Assembly: GCF_042646085.1 (NCBI RefSeq)
Contig: NZ_JBHRSZ010000009.1
Coordinates: forward strand, 1-64,000
Direction: 5' to 3'
Origin: Litoribrevibacter euphylliae
GTDB taxonomy: Bacteria > Pseudomonadota > Gammaproteobacteria > Pseudomonadales > Litoribrevibacteraceae
DNA: 64,000 nt
Position numbers and translations under genes: made by a program. Below, piece by piece: positions 15,278 to 24,558 of the stretch; position 1 is the first letter of the stretch; each line of letters opens with the position of its first letter. The notes beneath the pieces were generated by a model, which made no database searches, had not been told where the DNA came from, and saw only the letters and a list, made by a program, of their open reading frames with translations.

Positions 15278-15979
15278 CTATGAGTTAAGCGGCCCTTCAA
15301 GTCGCTTACTCGAATCCTCGACCTCTCGCTTTGCCAGACGTTTCTCAAAGGTTCGACGCCAATTTTCAGGGATAATTTCCAACGGTGCTAAGGCCTCTAG
15401 TTCATCAAAGTTCAGGGTATCTCGGTGGAGTACATTAAAAATCCGATCAAGATTGGCTTCTGGGCATGGGCGTTCCAACAAGGTTAGGCTATCCCCTGCT
15501 TTAACAACACCGTCTTCCAATACGCGATAGTACCAACCGATGACACCGAGCGACTGCACTGTCTTGGCCATCGTTTTCTCACCGAACTTATGATTCAGCT
15601 TCCAACACGGCTGACGCCCTTGAGATAGTTGAACTTTGGCCGAACCTAATTGAAAAATATCGCCCAGACACACTTCTTTTTCAGTGATGCCTACCGATGA
15701 TAAGTTCTCACCAAAGCTACCTGCATTAAATTCAATATGCGGGAATGTCTCCTGAAGTTTTTGATAATGTTCTGCTGGGTAATAATGAATGGCTTTCTCC
15801 ACGCCGCCGTGAACACGTAAATCCGCCTGTTCATCCCCTTCCAATCCTAATGAATGGACCTTAACAGCGCCTAAAACCAAAGTTTTATTAATGGCACTGG
15901 TTTGTTCTTTAGGGCCAAAGGCACGAACCTTACCGACAAAAACGTGAGAGATGGTGGTTGATAACGATTGCTTGTCCAT
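15278..15979 (-). CDS. MOSC-domain protein (YiiM-like)
   Basis: A 233-residue protein of the MOSC-plus-3-alpha type. Conserved MOSC pieces are GLEGDEQADLRVHGGVEKAIHYYP (about residues 40-63), FNAGSFGENLSS and the cysteine in QGRQPCWKLNHKFG, the expected molybdenum-cofactor thiol position. The C-terminal 50 residues form the 3-alpha domain. E. coli YiiM reduces N-hydroxylated purines with a Mo cofactor; a similar detoxifying role is likely here by family. Confidence 0.88.
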   Translation of the reverse strand: MDKQSLSTTISHVFVGKVRAFGPKEQTSAINKTLVLGAVKVHSLGLEGDEQADLRVHGGVEKAIHYYPAEHYQKLQETFPHIEFNAGSFGENLSSVGITEKEVCLGDIFQLGSAKVQLSQGRQPCWKLNHKFGEKTMAKTVQSLGVIGWYYRVLEDGVVKAGDSLTLLERPCPEANLDRIFNVLHRDTLNFDELEALAPLEIIPENWRRTFEKRLAKREVEDSSKRLEGPLNS

Positions 15980-16164
15980 AAGTGAAGCGTCCTTTCTGAA
16001 GCCCGAGGGAATTTCTGAATAAAGTAACGAGTGTTACGTCAGAGAAGGCATTATCCAAAAAGTTCCTAGAGAAAAAAGACACAATTCTTAGCTATTTGAT
16101 CGGTACAGAAGGTGGGCCTGTATTTCTCAGACCATGAACTTCTCGACCAATAGCTCTACACAGA

Positions 16165-16377
16165 TCATTGCTTTGATGCCCAAGGATAAGGCTTATGATG
16201 CAAACGTCGTTCAGACGCCCTTGCTAGAATCTCTTGCTTTCGTTGTTCAGAAGCACCCGACCATTCAAGAATTTCTTCGTAAGTTCGAAAGCAACCGATA
16301 CAAACGTCTTGTCCATCCAAACAACAGTTTCGAACGCAAGGCGATGGAATAGATAACTCAGCATGGCCGCTTTTCAT
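16165..16377 (-). CDS. DUF1289 family small Cys-rich protein
   Basis: A 70-residue protein with the DUF1289 signature: SPCVRNCCLDGQDVCIGCFR then EEILEW, five to six conserved cysteines that probably bind an Fe-S cluster or metal. Function unknown. The plus-strand open frame over the same bases is a shadow. Confidence 0.88.
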   Translation of the reverse strand: MKSGHAELSIPSPCVRNCCLDGQDVCIGCFRTYEEILEWSGASEQRKQEILARASERRLHHKPYPWASKQ

Positions 16378-16486
16378 AAAGCATTACTTCTTGTGAGTTG
16401 TGTAAGGAAGACTTCGCTCTACTTTAAAGATAGTTGAATCAGCACCAATCTCGATAAACCACGTGCGAGAAACGGATCACAGTCAT

Positions 16487-16804
16487 TTAATCTCGATAAA
16501 AAACGGCCAACCAAATGGTGATTTGATCTGGATCGGTCCAACTGACCTTATGTTTTGTATGAGCTGGAATATTGAGATAATCACCCGCTTTAAGGGTTTG
16601 AGTGCTTCCATCTTCAAACTCTAACGTTCCAGCCCCTTGTAGCACCATCACCCACTCATGTTCTTCTTGATCATACCAACCTTGATCTGGCGAGCTGTGC
16701 CCTTTCGAGATTATGCGTTCAATACGAACATCGTTATGCTTAATGAGATCCTCGAAAACTTCTGAGCTAAGATCGTTCGGAATGTTCTGAAACATGTTCT
16801 TCAT
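16487..16804 (-). CDS. single-domain cupin protein
   Basis: About 105 residues starting at the ATG at 16804 (MKNMFQNIP). The frame is open to 16867 but that would overlap the upstream kinase gene by 47 bases. A cupin barrel is visible: GHSSPDQGWYDQEEHEWVMV (motif 1 without the full HxH) and DYLNIPAHTKHKVSW (motif 2 with two His). Likely a small metal-binding cupin; no substrate is predicted. It probably shares a transcript with the kinase-like gene and GST upstream. Confidence 0.85.
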   Translation of the reverse strand: MKNMFQNIPNDLSSEVFEDLIKHNDVRIERIISKGHSSPDQGWYDQEEHEWVMVLQGAGTLEFEDGSTQTLKAGDYLNIPAHTKHKVSWTDPDQITIWLAVFYRD

Positions 16805-16820
16805 ATGTGTTTTTGCTCGC

Positions 16821-17585
16821 TTATCGAAAGGTCGATTCCAGCCATTCAAACCCATGACGGCAATCACTCAAATACGAACCACCAAAGAGATTGTAATGAT
16901 TGAGATAGTGATAGAGGTTGTAGATGATCTTCTTTGAGGCGTACGCTTTTGATCTTGGGTATTCAGCGTCATAGGCCCGGTAAAAATCAGCAGTAAAGCC
17001 GCCGAATAATTCCGTCATCGCCAGATCCACCTCCCGATCCGCTACGTAAGCCGCTGGGTCGATCAGCCAACAATCCGTTTGATCAAACAAAGCATTGCCT
17101 GACCATAAGTCGCCATGAACCAAACTAGGGTGAGCACAATGCTCATTCAGAAATGCAATCAACGGTTCTTTAACTTGTTCCAGAGTCGACTGAAACGCAT
17201 CCCGAATTGGAGCCTTGTGGATTAATGAAACCTGATAACCCAAACGTTGGTCGACAAAGAATTGCCCCCAGTTATCCGTGACTTCATTCTTCTGAGGGTT
17301 TAATCCAATGTAATTGTCGTACGCCAAACCAAAAGCCATTTGTTCAACTTTGTGGAGCTTAGCCAGCCCTCGACCGAACTGGGCCATTTGAGAAGGAGAA
17401 GCCGTGGACGAAAGAATGCATTCAATAGTTAATGTCTGTTCATTAACACTTTGAACTTCAGGTACTTTTAGCTCCTGAATGCCAGAAGAAACCAGCGTTG
17501 ATCGCAGAAGTTCTAGCCCCCGAGCTTCGATAATCAAGGCATTCTTAAAACCACTGGTGTTTTCCTTTGTGAAACAGGCTGTCAT
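16821..17585 (-). CDS. fructosamine kinase-family protein
   Basis: A 254-residue protein of the fructosamine-kinase/aminoglycoside-phosphotransferase fold. The catalytic loop is LVHGDLWSGNALF (Asp about residue 150) and the metal site is LIDPAAYVADREVDLAM. FN3K-type enzymes phosphorylate sugar adducts on amines so that they fall off proteins. It is slightly shorter than usual (about 285). It lies 12 bases after the GST gene, in one operon. Confidence 0.88.
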   Translation of the reverse strand: MTACFTKENTSGFKNALIIEARGLELLRSTLVSSGIQELKVPEVQSVNEQTLTIECILSSTASPSQMAQFGRGLAKLHKVEQMAFGLAYDNYIGLNPQKNEVTDNWGQFFVDQRLGYQVSLIHKAPIRDAFQSTLEQVKEPLIAFLNEHCAHPSLVHGDLWSGNALFDQTDCWLIDPAAYVADREVDLAMTELFGGFTADFYRAYDAEYPRSKAYASKKIIYNLYHYLNHYNLFGGSYLSDCRHGFEWLESTFR

Positions 17586-17597
17586 GAGAAAGCAGCC

Positions 17598-18197
17598 CTA
17601 TGCCATCCCGACATAGTCTGGCAATTGTTGAATACGTTTAATCCAGGCTTCAATGGCCGGGTATTGCGATAAATCGAAGCCACCCTCATCTGCCACATGG
17701 GTATAGCCGTAAAGAGACACATCCGCCGTGGTCATGGAATCGCCAACTACAAACGGAGTCGAAGATAACTGTTTCTCCATCACTTGCAGCGCTTTATGAC
17801 CCCCTTCCTGTTTGCTCTCATAATCGGCTTTGCGATCTTCAGGCATACCGAGATATTTATTAATAAAACGTGCTACGGCAATGAAAGGCTCGTGACTGTA
17901 TTGTTCGAAGAATTGCCACTCCTGCACCTTGGCTTTCTGAAAAAGATCATCCGGCATGAAGTCAGTGCCTTCCGCCAGATAATTGAGAATGGCATTGGAT
18001 TCGGAAAGACAACGGCCATCGTCCAATTCCAACAAAGGAATCTTACCGTTCGGGTTTTTCGCCAGAAACTCTGCAGTTTGGGTTTCACCCGCCAGAATAT
18101 CAACCGACACCCATTCATAGTTAAGCCCTAGTAGCTCAACCAGTAATTTAATTTTGTAGCAATTGCCCGACTGGATATCTCCGTAAATCTTCATCAA
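17598..18197 (-). CDS. glutathione S-transferase-family protein
   Basis: A 199-residue GST: an N-terminal thioredoxin fold (KIYGDIQSGNCYKIKLLVELL, cis-Pro in NGKIPLLEL, glutathione-contact SESNAILNYLAE) and a C-terminal helical domain (FVVGDSMTTADVSLYGYTHVADEGG with the conserved Asp). The catalytic residue would be Ser10 or Cys13, which makes the class unclear. First gene of the GST, kinase and cupin operon. Confidence 0.9.
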   Translation of the reverse strand: MMKIYGDIQSGNCYKIKLLVELLGLNYEWVSVDILAGETQTAEFLAKNPNGKIPLLELDDGRCLSESNAILNYLAEGTDFMPDDLFQKAKVQEWQFFEQYSHEPFIAVARFINKYLGMPEDRKADYESKQEGGHKALQVMEKQLSSTPFVVGDSMTTADVSLYGYTHVADEGGFDLSQYPAIEAWIKRIQQLPDYVGMA

Positions 18198-18280
18198 CTT
18201 CCCTCATAGTCTCGAAACCAGAACGCTGAATTTGCATCTTTTTGCAGTCAAAGTACAGCCAGAATCGTTTAAATACCTAG

Positions 18281-18599
18281 GGAACCTCTGAACAAGTCTC
18301 TCTCTGCTCAGGCCTATAAAAGAAATGTCTATTTGAGGCGCGGTTTTGAAGGCTAACGGGTTCGACCCGAAGGGTTACGTCAAAAAGCCGCAACAAAAAA
18401 GAGGCATTTCTCTTAAGGCCCCGAAGGGCGGGGCTTTAAAAACGTTATAACTGGTAACCACGTTATGTGTTGAACTTCTTGAAAAGGTCTCGGACTGAAG
18501 GTCTAGACATTCTCTACGAAGCTCGCCTTGTTTTGACGTTTTCGGGCTGACAAGGCTTCTAGCGCCCGCTGAGCTAGAACGGACTTGTTCAGAGGTTCC
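18281..18599. mobile_element. IS5-like MITE (319 bp, non-autonomous)
   Basis: Perfect 18-bp terminal inverted repeats, GGAACCTCTGAACAAGTC at 18281-18298 and its complement at 18582-18599. The flanks CTAG (left) and CTAA (right) both fit the YTAR target of the IS5 subgroup, and the ...GAACAAGT ends resemble IS5 ends. No open frame of useful size is inside; internal hairpins such as GCCCCGAAGGGCGGGGC are present. It fills the gap between the GST and DUF1223 genes. A solo end occurs at 55478. Confidence 0.8.
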
Positions 18600-18665
18600 C
18601 TAATATTCACTTACACCCTGTTTCACTTTTCACAATGACGAGTGAAGAAAACAAAAGGTTGCCCC

Positions 18666-19478
18666 ATGCGATTCGGTTTTTTCTTATCCCTACTCCTGCT
18701 TTCCTTGTTTGCACAAGGGCAAACCCTGACCAGTTCAAACCATCAAACGGTCATGCTGGAACTATACACCTCCCAAGGCTGCAGTAGCTGCCCACCGGCA
18801 GAGAAATGGATTTCAGGTTTCACTGAAGACGACAAACTTTGGGACAAACTCATCCCCATTAATTTTCGTGTGGATTATTGGGATTATTTGGGCTGGAAAG
18901 ATCACTACTCCAATCCCCTCTTTTCTGCACGGCAAAGACGCTATCAAAGCTTAGGGCACAGCCGAACAGTAGCCACACCAGGGTTTATCGTAAACGGTAA
19001 AGGTTGGAATGGCTGGTTCTATCGCAGAGGCATCACCGCCGAAAGCTTAAGTAATGCAGGTATTTTGTCCATCGAATTCCCTGACAATCTAAAAAAATCG
19101 GATCGAATCACAATCACATTTACGAATAATTCAGGAACATCAGACGCCTTAATGGCCAATTTAGTGGTCATGGGCTTTGGCTTGGAGGACTACATTAAAC
19201 GCGGTGAAAACAGAGGCAAAACCTTTGTTCAGGACTTTGTGGTTCTGGGTTATGACCGCCAGCCGCTTTTTTTACAAAGCCAATCTGAAGAGCAAACAAC
19301 CGATTACACATCCACAACCACATCCACGAGCATCAGTAAGGGCATCACGTCTATTTCCTTACCCGATACAAGTAAGCATGAAGCAGAACGCTATGCGGTT
19401 GCAGTTTGGGTGTCAGAGAAGAATGACCCTAGCCCGATCCAAGCCGTTGGAGGTTGGATTGAATCAGGGAACCTATAA
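18666..19478 (+). CDS. DUF1223 exported thioredoxin-like protein
   Basis: About 270 residues from the ATG at 18666, which has an AAAGG site at correct spacing; a GTG at 18642 does not. A signal peptide (FGFFLSLLLLSLFAQG) precedes VMLELYTSQGCSSCPPAEKW, whose CSSC and following residues are the hallmark of DUF1223. VDYWDYLGWKDHYSNP and VATPGFIVNGK are also conserved in the family. Probably a periplasmic redox or metal protein; role unknown. A Ser/Thr-rich stretch (DYTSTTTSTSISKG) sits near the end. Confidence 0.9.
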   Translation: MRFGFFLSLLLLSLFAQGQTLTSSNHQTVMLELYTSQGCSSCPPAEKWISGFTEDDKLWDKLIPINFRVDYWDYLGWKDHYSNPLFSARQRRYQSLGHSRTVATPGFIVNGKGWNGWFYRRGITAESLSNAGILSIEFPDNLKKSDRITITFTNNSGTSDALMANLVVMGFGLEDYIKRGENRGKTFVQDFVVLGYDRQPLFLQSQSEEQTTDYTSTTTSTSISKGITSISLPDTSKHEAERYAVAVWVSEKNDPSPIQAVGGWIESGNL

Positions 19479-19498
19479 ATTGAAATGAGAGGTTAGAG

Positions 19499-20086
19499 TC
19501 ACTTCCCTAGCTTTTGAAAGTCTTTATCAAACATCGCGACCAACAATAACTCTCCGTTATCGTCTACGCGAAATTGACCGTATTCTGCAATCTCAAAGAC
19601 CTCTGCTTGACCCTCTTCGAAAAAAAACGCATTGGTCGCAAACTTCACACGATCATTGCGGATGCGGTATTTCATCAATACTTGATTCTCTGTTAAGGCT
19701 TGACCGTCGTAAAGAGCGTTGAAGATTCCTACTCCGTTTTCGTCCAGCTCAACCACAACCATACCATCGCCAGGTTTAAGATTGTTTCCCCATTGGATTC
19801 TGTCTTCTTCGTCGCGAGGGTGATGATTATAAATCTCGTTTTCAAGCGCAAAGCGCAGCGCCATATAATCGCCCTGCATCAACGAACGAGGATCAACCGG
19901 CGCCAATTCTAATAACACGGGTTTACCATGAGCGATATGCTGCTCTTTTTGATAGATCGAAACATTAACCAACATCAAACTGATTACTAAACCTGCCAAG
20001 GCGATTAGGTTCGTACGCCTTGACCAATCGAAGCCCCAGCCAGTAGAGAGTTTGTTGTTCGTATGACCATTTTCGGAATGCGTCAT
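19499..20086 (-). CDS. GDYXXLXY-domain membrane protein
   Basis: About 195 residues from the ATG at 20086, which overlaps the preceding stop codon (TAATG); the frame open to 20146 lies inside that gene. One N-terminal membrane helix (LIALAGLVISLMLVNVSIY) is followed by the named motif in SLMQGDYMALRFAL. The domain always travels with DUF4401 and DUF2157 proteins, as here. The complex is thought to sit in the inner membrane; function unknown. Confidence 0.88.
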   Translation of the reverse strand: MTHSENGHTNNKLSTGWGFDWSRRTNLIALAGLVISLMLVNVSIYQKEQHIAHGKPVLLELAPVDPRSLMQGDYMALRFALENEIYNHHPRDEEDRIQWGNNLKPGDGMVVVELDENGVGIFNALYDGQALTENQVLMKYRIRNDRVKFATNAFFFEEGQAEVFEIAEYGQFRVDDNGELLLVAMFDKDFQKLGK

Positions 20087-21228
20087 TATTTGCCCTCCCC
20101 ACTTTGCACAGGCTCTATGTCGGAAAAGGCTCGATGCATGAACCAACGGCCCGCCAACAGAACACAGCCAATCAAAAACAAACTGAGCGACTTATATAAC
20201 AGACTGACTTCCAAGAAGTAGTAGTAGGACGAGATATAGAACAGCAATGAAACGATGCCCAGCGCCATCAACAATCGATTCCCACAGTAGAACCCCACCA
20301 ACAGAATCAGAACACCTAAGCTAAAGCCATAACTTTCCAACGACACAACAGCCACAAGCACACAGCCCACAATGGCCGCTATCATTTGACGAGAGGTTTC
20401 ATCAAAACCTGCAGATTTAACTAGCTTGAACACCACATACAGCAATACAAAGCTGGTTAGCAGTTCTCCGGCCCACAGGCTTGCAATGCTCTCCACGTCT
20501 GAAGATCTTGAGTACCACACCACACGATGCTGTGAGAACATCAGCATGCCTTTGATATACACCAAAGCCAAGGTAATGCCATAGGCAATCGGCTCTACTT
20601 TACGGATGTGCTGGGTGAACTTAAATTCGTTCATCCATAGCCAACACACGATGAACAAAAAGGCAGGCACCAATAGATATTCAAATCCTCGGACTTCCGC
20701 CCCTCGAAGAACACACGCCAAATACCATAAAATCACTGCCGCCAGCGCAGATAAAAGACGATGAAGATAATTAGGCATGATTACTGCCAAAAAGGCCTGC
20801 ACACCACCAAAGGCAATCCAGGCAAACATTTTCCAGCCGAATTGGTTATCAAAAAGATCAAAAATGGCAAAAGCAACCAAGCACTGCCCAGCCAAACTGA
20901 TGGCTAAAGCTAAGTGCTCCTGGAACTCATGTTTAGAAACTCGGTGAGTACGACGTTCTATTTCTATGTGGGCCAGCATGACCATGGCTAGAGCAATCAT
21001 GCCGCTACCGACAAAGAAGGAAATCATTGAGTTTTCGATAATAAACTCAAAACCAACGCCTATAAAGCCTAACAAAAATAGCGCAGCCAACCAGCCAGAA
21101 AAGGCCATCAGAGTTTTCACATACCACGGGCTGATTTGGTTCGGTAGCTCGCTTAACTCGCCTTCGGTAAGGTTCTGATCAGATAAGCGCTTCCAAAGGT
21201 CGATTCGTTCTTGGATGTGATGGTTCAT
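20086..21228 (-). CDS. DUF4401 multi-pass membrane protein
   Basis: A 380-residue protein with about ten membrane helices and a short cytosolic N-terminus (RIDLWKRLSDQNLTEGELSE). DUF4401 is assigned from its position and layout between a DUF2157 and a GDYXXLXY gene. It overlaps the upstream stop by four bases, so the three genes form a coupled operon. Confidence 0.82.
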   Translation of the reverse strand: MNHHIQERIDLWKRLSDQNLTEGELSELPNQISPWYVKTLMAFSGWLAALFLLGFIGVGFEFIIENSMISFFVGSGMIALAMVMLAHIEIERRTHRVSKHEFQEHLALAISLAGQCLVAFAIFDLFDNQFGWKMFAWIAFGGVQAFLAVIMPNYLHRLLSALAAVILWYLACVLRGAEVRGFEYLLVPAFLFIVCWLWMNEFKFTQHIRKVEPIAYGITLALVYIKGMLMFSQHRVVWYSRSSDVESIASLWAGELLTSFVLLYVVFKLVKSAGFDETSRQMIAAIVGCVLVAVVSLESYGFSLGVLILLVGFYCGNRLLMALGIVSLLFYISSYYYFLEVSLLYKSLSLFLIGCVLLAGRWFMHRAFSDIEPVQSGEGK

Positions 21229-22316
21229 GACTCACCTCCATCGTTTGATTGATCCTGTTTTGACTGCGTCTTCTGTGAATCACCAACAGTAGCTTTTTCT
21301 TCAGCTCGTTTTTCAGTTAATGCTTCAGCTAACCAGCGGCTATGCACACTTCTTAGCCACATTGCTGACCCCGCACCCAAACCAATCATGGTGACGGAGG
21401 TAAGCAAATAACTTCCGGCTTCATCGAATTCGAACACATTTTCAATCAAGGTAGCGAGAATGACAGAAATCGCGGACAAACAACCACCCGCCAGCATATA
21501 GAGATCTTTCTTTTTGTATTGGTAGAACAACATCACACCGACACACCAGACTAACCACACCCAGAAGCCGGTTAAGCCAAAGGGGCGAATCACGGCATCA
21601 ATCGACAACCAAGTGATGCAAAAGCCAGTTACGGTCGCAACAACCCGCCGAGACCAGTCGTCATCCAACCAACTTAGCTTGGGCTGCATGTATTCCCACA
21701 AGCACCATGCCAGAAGATTGAATCCGAACAGCAACCAAAGAAGGTCATTTGCACGAAATAACGTCCAAAACAGAGATCCAAAGGTTTGGTGATAGAGCAC
21801 CAACGAGAGATTGAAGAGCCCCAGCCAGAGCAGCCAAAGGACAGAAAAGCGAGCAATCAAGACCCATGGTGTAATGAGTAGCGCCCAATTAAAGAAAAGC
21901 TCCCAAGCATCCGCCCCTGTCTGATAGGTCTGGCCGTAATAGGCCATTAAAACGCCTAACGACATAGCACCACAGAGTAAGGCAATCTTGGCAACCAGAT
22001 CTTTGGACTTTCTAGCAATAAAAGCGACGGAGCCTAAAATAACCGCCACTTCAATTAAAGCGAACTTGGCAAAACGTCCCAGCTCTTGCCAGTTGTAAGC
22101 AATGAAGAAAAGCAGAGCAAAGCTAAGCGCTAAACCACCTAAAATGAGCAGTAGCTTATCTGTGAACTGAAACCAAGTATTGGCATCCGCCCGAAGACTG
22201 GATACCTGAATGGCCTGATCGACCTTATGCTTTGGTATCTTACTTTCTTCGACGAATTCTAATAAATGTGCACGTAAATGAAGACGCTCCTTGTCTTTCT
22301 GTACCTGCGGACTCAT
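21225..22316 (-). CDS. DUF2157 multi-pass membrane protein
   Basis: A 363-residue protein with a soluble N-terminal 50 residues, then about ten membrane helices starting ILGGLALSFALLFFIAYNW, whose AYNW-QEL pattern is typical of DUF2157, and a charged C-terminal tail (SQKTQSKQDQSNDGGES). First gene of the operon with DUF4401 and GDYXXLXY. Confidence 0.87.
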   Translation of the reverse strand: MSPQVQKDKERLHLRAHLLEFVEESKIPKHKVDQAIQVSSLRADANTWFQFTDKLLLILGGLALSFALLFFIAYNWQELGRFAKFALIEVAVILGSVAFIARKSKDLVAKIALLCGAMSLGVLMAYYGQTYQTGADAWELFFNWALLITPWVLIARFSVLWLLWLGLFNLSLVLYHQTFGSLFWTLFRANDLLWLLFGFNLLAWCLWEYMQPKLSWLDDDWSRRVVATVTGFCITWLSIDAVIRPFGLTGFWVWLVWCVGVMLFYQYKKKDLYMLAGGCLSAISVILATLIENVFEFDEAGSYLLTSVTMIGLGAGSAMWLRSVHSRWLAEALTEKRAEEKATVGDSQKTQSKQDQSNDGGES

Positions 22317-22403
22317 CTAAAACTCCTTTTCAGAATGGCAGTATTGGCTTCAATCTTTCAGCGTTGATTCGTTAACTTCAATCAACCTTAACTTCAATCA
22401 ACC

Positions 22404-23357
22404 TTAGTTAGCTGTCTTTGGGGCTCTGACTTTTTGAACCGTATGCACAACACCAAGCACCACTAAACCAACCACGATACCAACACCAAGATTGATAAAG
22501 ATAGGCGTTACTTCCCCTAAGATATAGCCCATGGAAGGTAAATGTTCGAATGCCGCTGAAGATTCTTCGGTGAAGTGATGAAGGAAAGGCACACCGTGAG
22601 TGAAAATTCCACCGCCCACAAGGAACATAGCCACAGTACCAACGATCGTTAATGTTTTCATGAGTTTAGGTGCAAAGCTCAACAAGCCTTTTCCTAATAA
22701 GCCTAGTATTTTACTGCCACCTGGCTGCTCGCTTTTATCCAACAGGAATAGACCTGCATCGTCTAATTTAACAATGGCGGCAACTAAGCCATACACACCA
22801 AACGTAATTAACAAGGCAATGGTAGACACTACAAGCGCCTGCATTTGAATACTGACCGCTTGAACGGTACCCAACGCAATGACCACAATTTCTGCGGAAA
22901 GAATAAAATCAGTTCGAATCGCGCCTTTAATTTTTTTCTGTTCAAAGGCCACCATATCAACTTCTTTATGGCTAACGGCATTGACCAGTTCATCGTGTGT
23001 TTTCTTATCTTCTTCCTTATGAGGAAACAACCAGTGCAACACTTTCTCTGTGCCTTCGTAACACAAGAAACAGGCACCCAGTAGAAGTAACGGGGTAATC
23101 AGCCAAGGGATAAAAGCACTGATTGCCAATGCAGCAGGAACCAAGATGAATTTATTCTTAAACGACCCTTTGGCAACTGCCCAGACCACAGGTAATTCCC
23201 TATCGGCCTTTACTCCACTGACTTGCTCAGCGTTAACGGCAAGGTCATCTCCTAATACCCCTGCCGTTTTCTTTGCTGCCACTTTCGACATCACAGCCAC
23301 ATCATCTAATAAAGTGGCGATGTCATCAATTAAGGTTAACAGGCTTGTACCGGCCAT
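22404..23357 (-). CDS. DUF808 membrane protein (YedI-like)
   Basis: A 317-residue inner-membrane protein. Its start MAGTSLLTLIDDIATLLDDV and the following MSKVAAKKTAGVLGDDLAVN are the well-conserved N-terminus of DUF808/YedI. Several membrane helices follow, with a charged loop HKEEDKKTHDELV. Function unknown. I start at the second Met of the frame, the family's usual start. Confidence 0.9.
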   Translation of the reverse strand: MAGTSLLTLIDDIATLLDDVAVMSKVAAKKTAGVLGDDLAVNAEQVSGVKADRELPVVWAVAKGSFKNKFILVPAALAISAFIPWLITPLLLLGACFLCYEGTEKVLHWLFPHKEEDKKTHDELVNAVSHKEVDMVAFEQKKIKGAIRTDFILSAEIVVIALGTVQAVSIQMQALVVSTIALLITFGVYGLVAAIVKLDDAGLFLLDKSEQPGGSKILGLLGKGLLSFAPKLMKTLTIVGTVAMFLVGGGIFTHGVPFLHHFTEESSAAFEHLPSMGYILGEVTPIFINLGVGIVVGLVVLGVVHTVQKVRAPKTAN

Positions 23358-23432
23358 CATCTATCCTTGTAATCTTCCAAAAACGAGCTGAAAGCATACA
23401 GGATTTTTTTGTGATTCCCAGTGTCAGACAGG

Positions 23433-24395
23433 TTAAGTCTTCACACCTTTATCCGTTTGAATGAATCGCATGGCAAGCAACACCAGCAGCACGCCCGGCA
23501 CGTAAGACCACTCAAACGCATTAGTTCCAATCACCGCCGTCATAATCAACACGAAGATGGGGTTCAGAAAGCCATACGCGGCCACCTTGGTTGGCCCTAA
23601 TTTTACAGTGCCGAATTGGATCAAGAAAAAAGTCGCTAACGTCGTAAAGATAGCTAAGTACAATACACCGGCATAGACGCTTGGCTCCACAGCAGTCCAT
23701 TCGATGCTGCTCAACGTACTCGCGGATAACATCAGCAACCACAAACCACCGGTTAATATCACCCAAAACGTCATCACTACCATAGGTTCGCCTTTGTAGA
23801 CACGCTTGATCATTGAGCTGTAAAAACTCATGCAGGTCACACCGAACATGAAGATCAAATCGCCGTAATTCAGTTCAAGCCCTAGAAGCGCCTGAACATC
23901 CCCACGAAAGACAATCCAAAGCGCACCAACAGTTCCAAGTACCAGACCGATACTTCGGCGAACACTGACCTTTTCCTTATTAAAAAGGAAAGCGAATACA
24001 GCCGTAATCGCTGGTACTATCGTGTAAATCGCGCCCGTATTAACCGCTGAGGTATAGCGTAATGCTTCGAACATGGTCCAGAAACAGGTCACCAGCGGTA
24101 TACTCAGGAAACTGTATCCAAGCAGCGATTTAATTGGCGGAAGTGCGAAACCATGCTTGAAAAACACATACGGCGCGAATAACAGCGCCGCAGAAAAGAA
24201 CCTCAACATCATCATCACATCAGGCGGTAACCCGTGAGTGATGGCTTCGCCAATTGGAAAGGATGTGGCGACCAGCACGATCACCAACACCATTAGGGCA
24301 TGAACATAAAAGTTTGAATCGGTCGTTTTAGACTCTGACATCGGAAGATCATTCTCTGATTCTGCCTGTATCGAGTCCTTTATAAGCGTTTGCAT
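23433..24395 (-). CDS. EamA/DMT-family permease
   Basis: A 320-residue protein with ten predicted helices in two EamA repeats (first around SFPIGEAITHGLPPDVMMML, second around GDLIFMFGVTCMSFYSSMI). A Met at codon 18 (MSESKTTD) is an alternative start. The family exports metabolites or amino acids. It is divergent from the LysR gene at 24559, which is its likely regulator. Confidence 0.87.
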   Translation of the reverse strand: MQTLIKDSIQAESENDLPMSESKTTDSNFYVHALMVLVIVLVATSFPIGEAITHGLPPDVMMMLRFFSAALLFAPYVFFKHGFALPPIKSLLGYSFLSIPLVTCFWTMFEALRYTSAVNTGAIYTIVPAITAVFAFLFNKEKVSVRRSIGLVLGTVGALWIVFRGDVQALLGLELNYGDLIFMFGVTCMSFYSSMIKRVYKGEPMVVMTFWVILTGGLWLLMLSASTLSSIEWTAVEPSVYAGVLYLAIFTTLATFFLIQFGTVKLGPTKVAAYGFLNPIFVLIMTAVIGTNAFEWSYVPGVLLVLLAMRFIQTDKGVKT

Positions 24396-24558
24396 TACTT
24401 CCTCACTTCAGTGATTTGTCGTATTTTGCATAAGCCTACTCTGTTTCCTTTATTTCCATAATCCGTAAAATAGAACAAACACTGTTAACCAAAAGTTAAC
24501 TATTCATCATGCAATATTTGTCATAACCAATATTCGTCGTAATCAGGATCTCTCAATC

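Noticed and set aside
18198..18640. attC site or integron cassette in the GST-DUF1223 gap
   Set aside because: The ends are 18-bp perfect inverted repeats with IS5-type flanks and the element lacks AAC/GTT attC ends.
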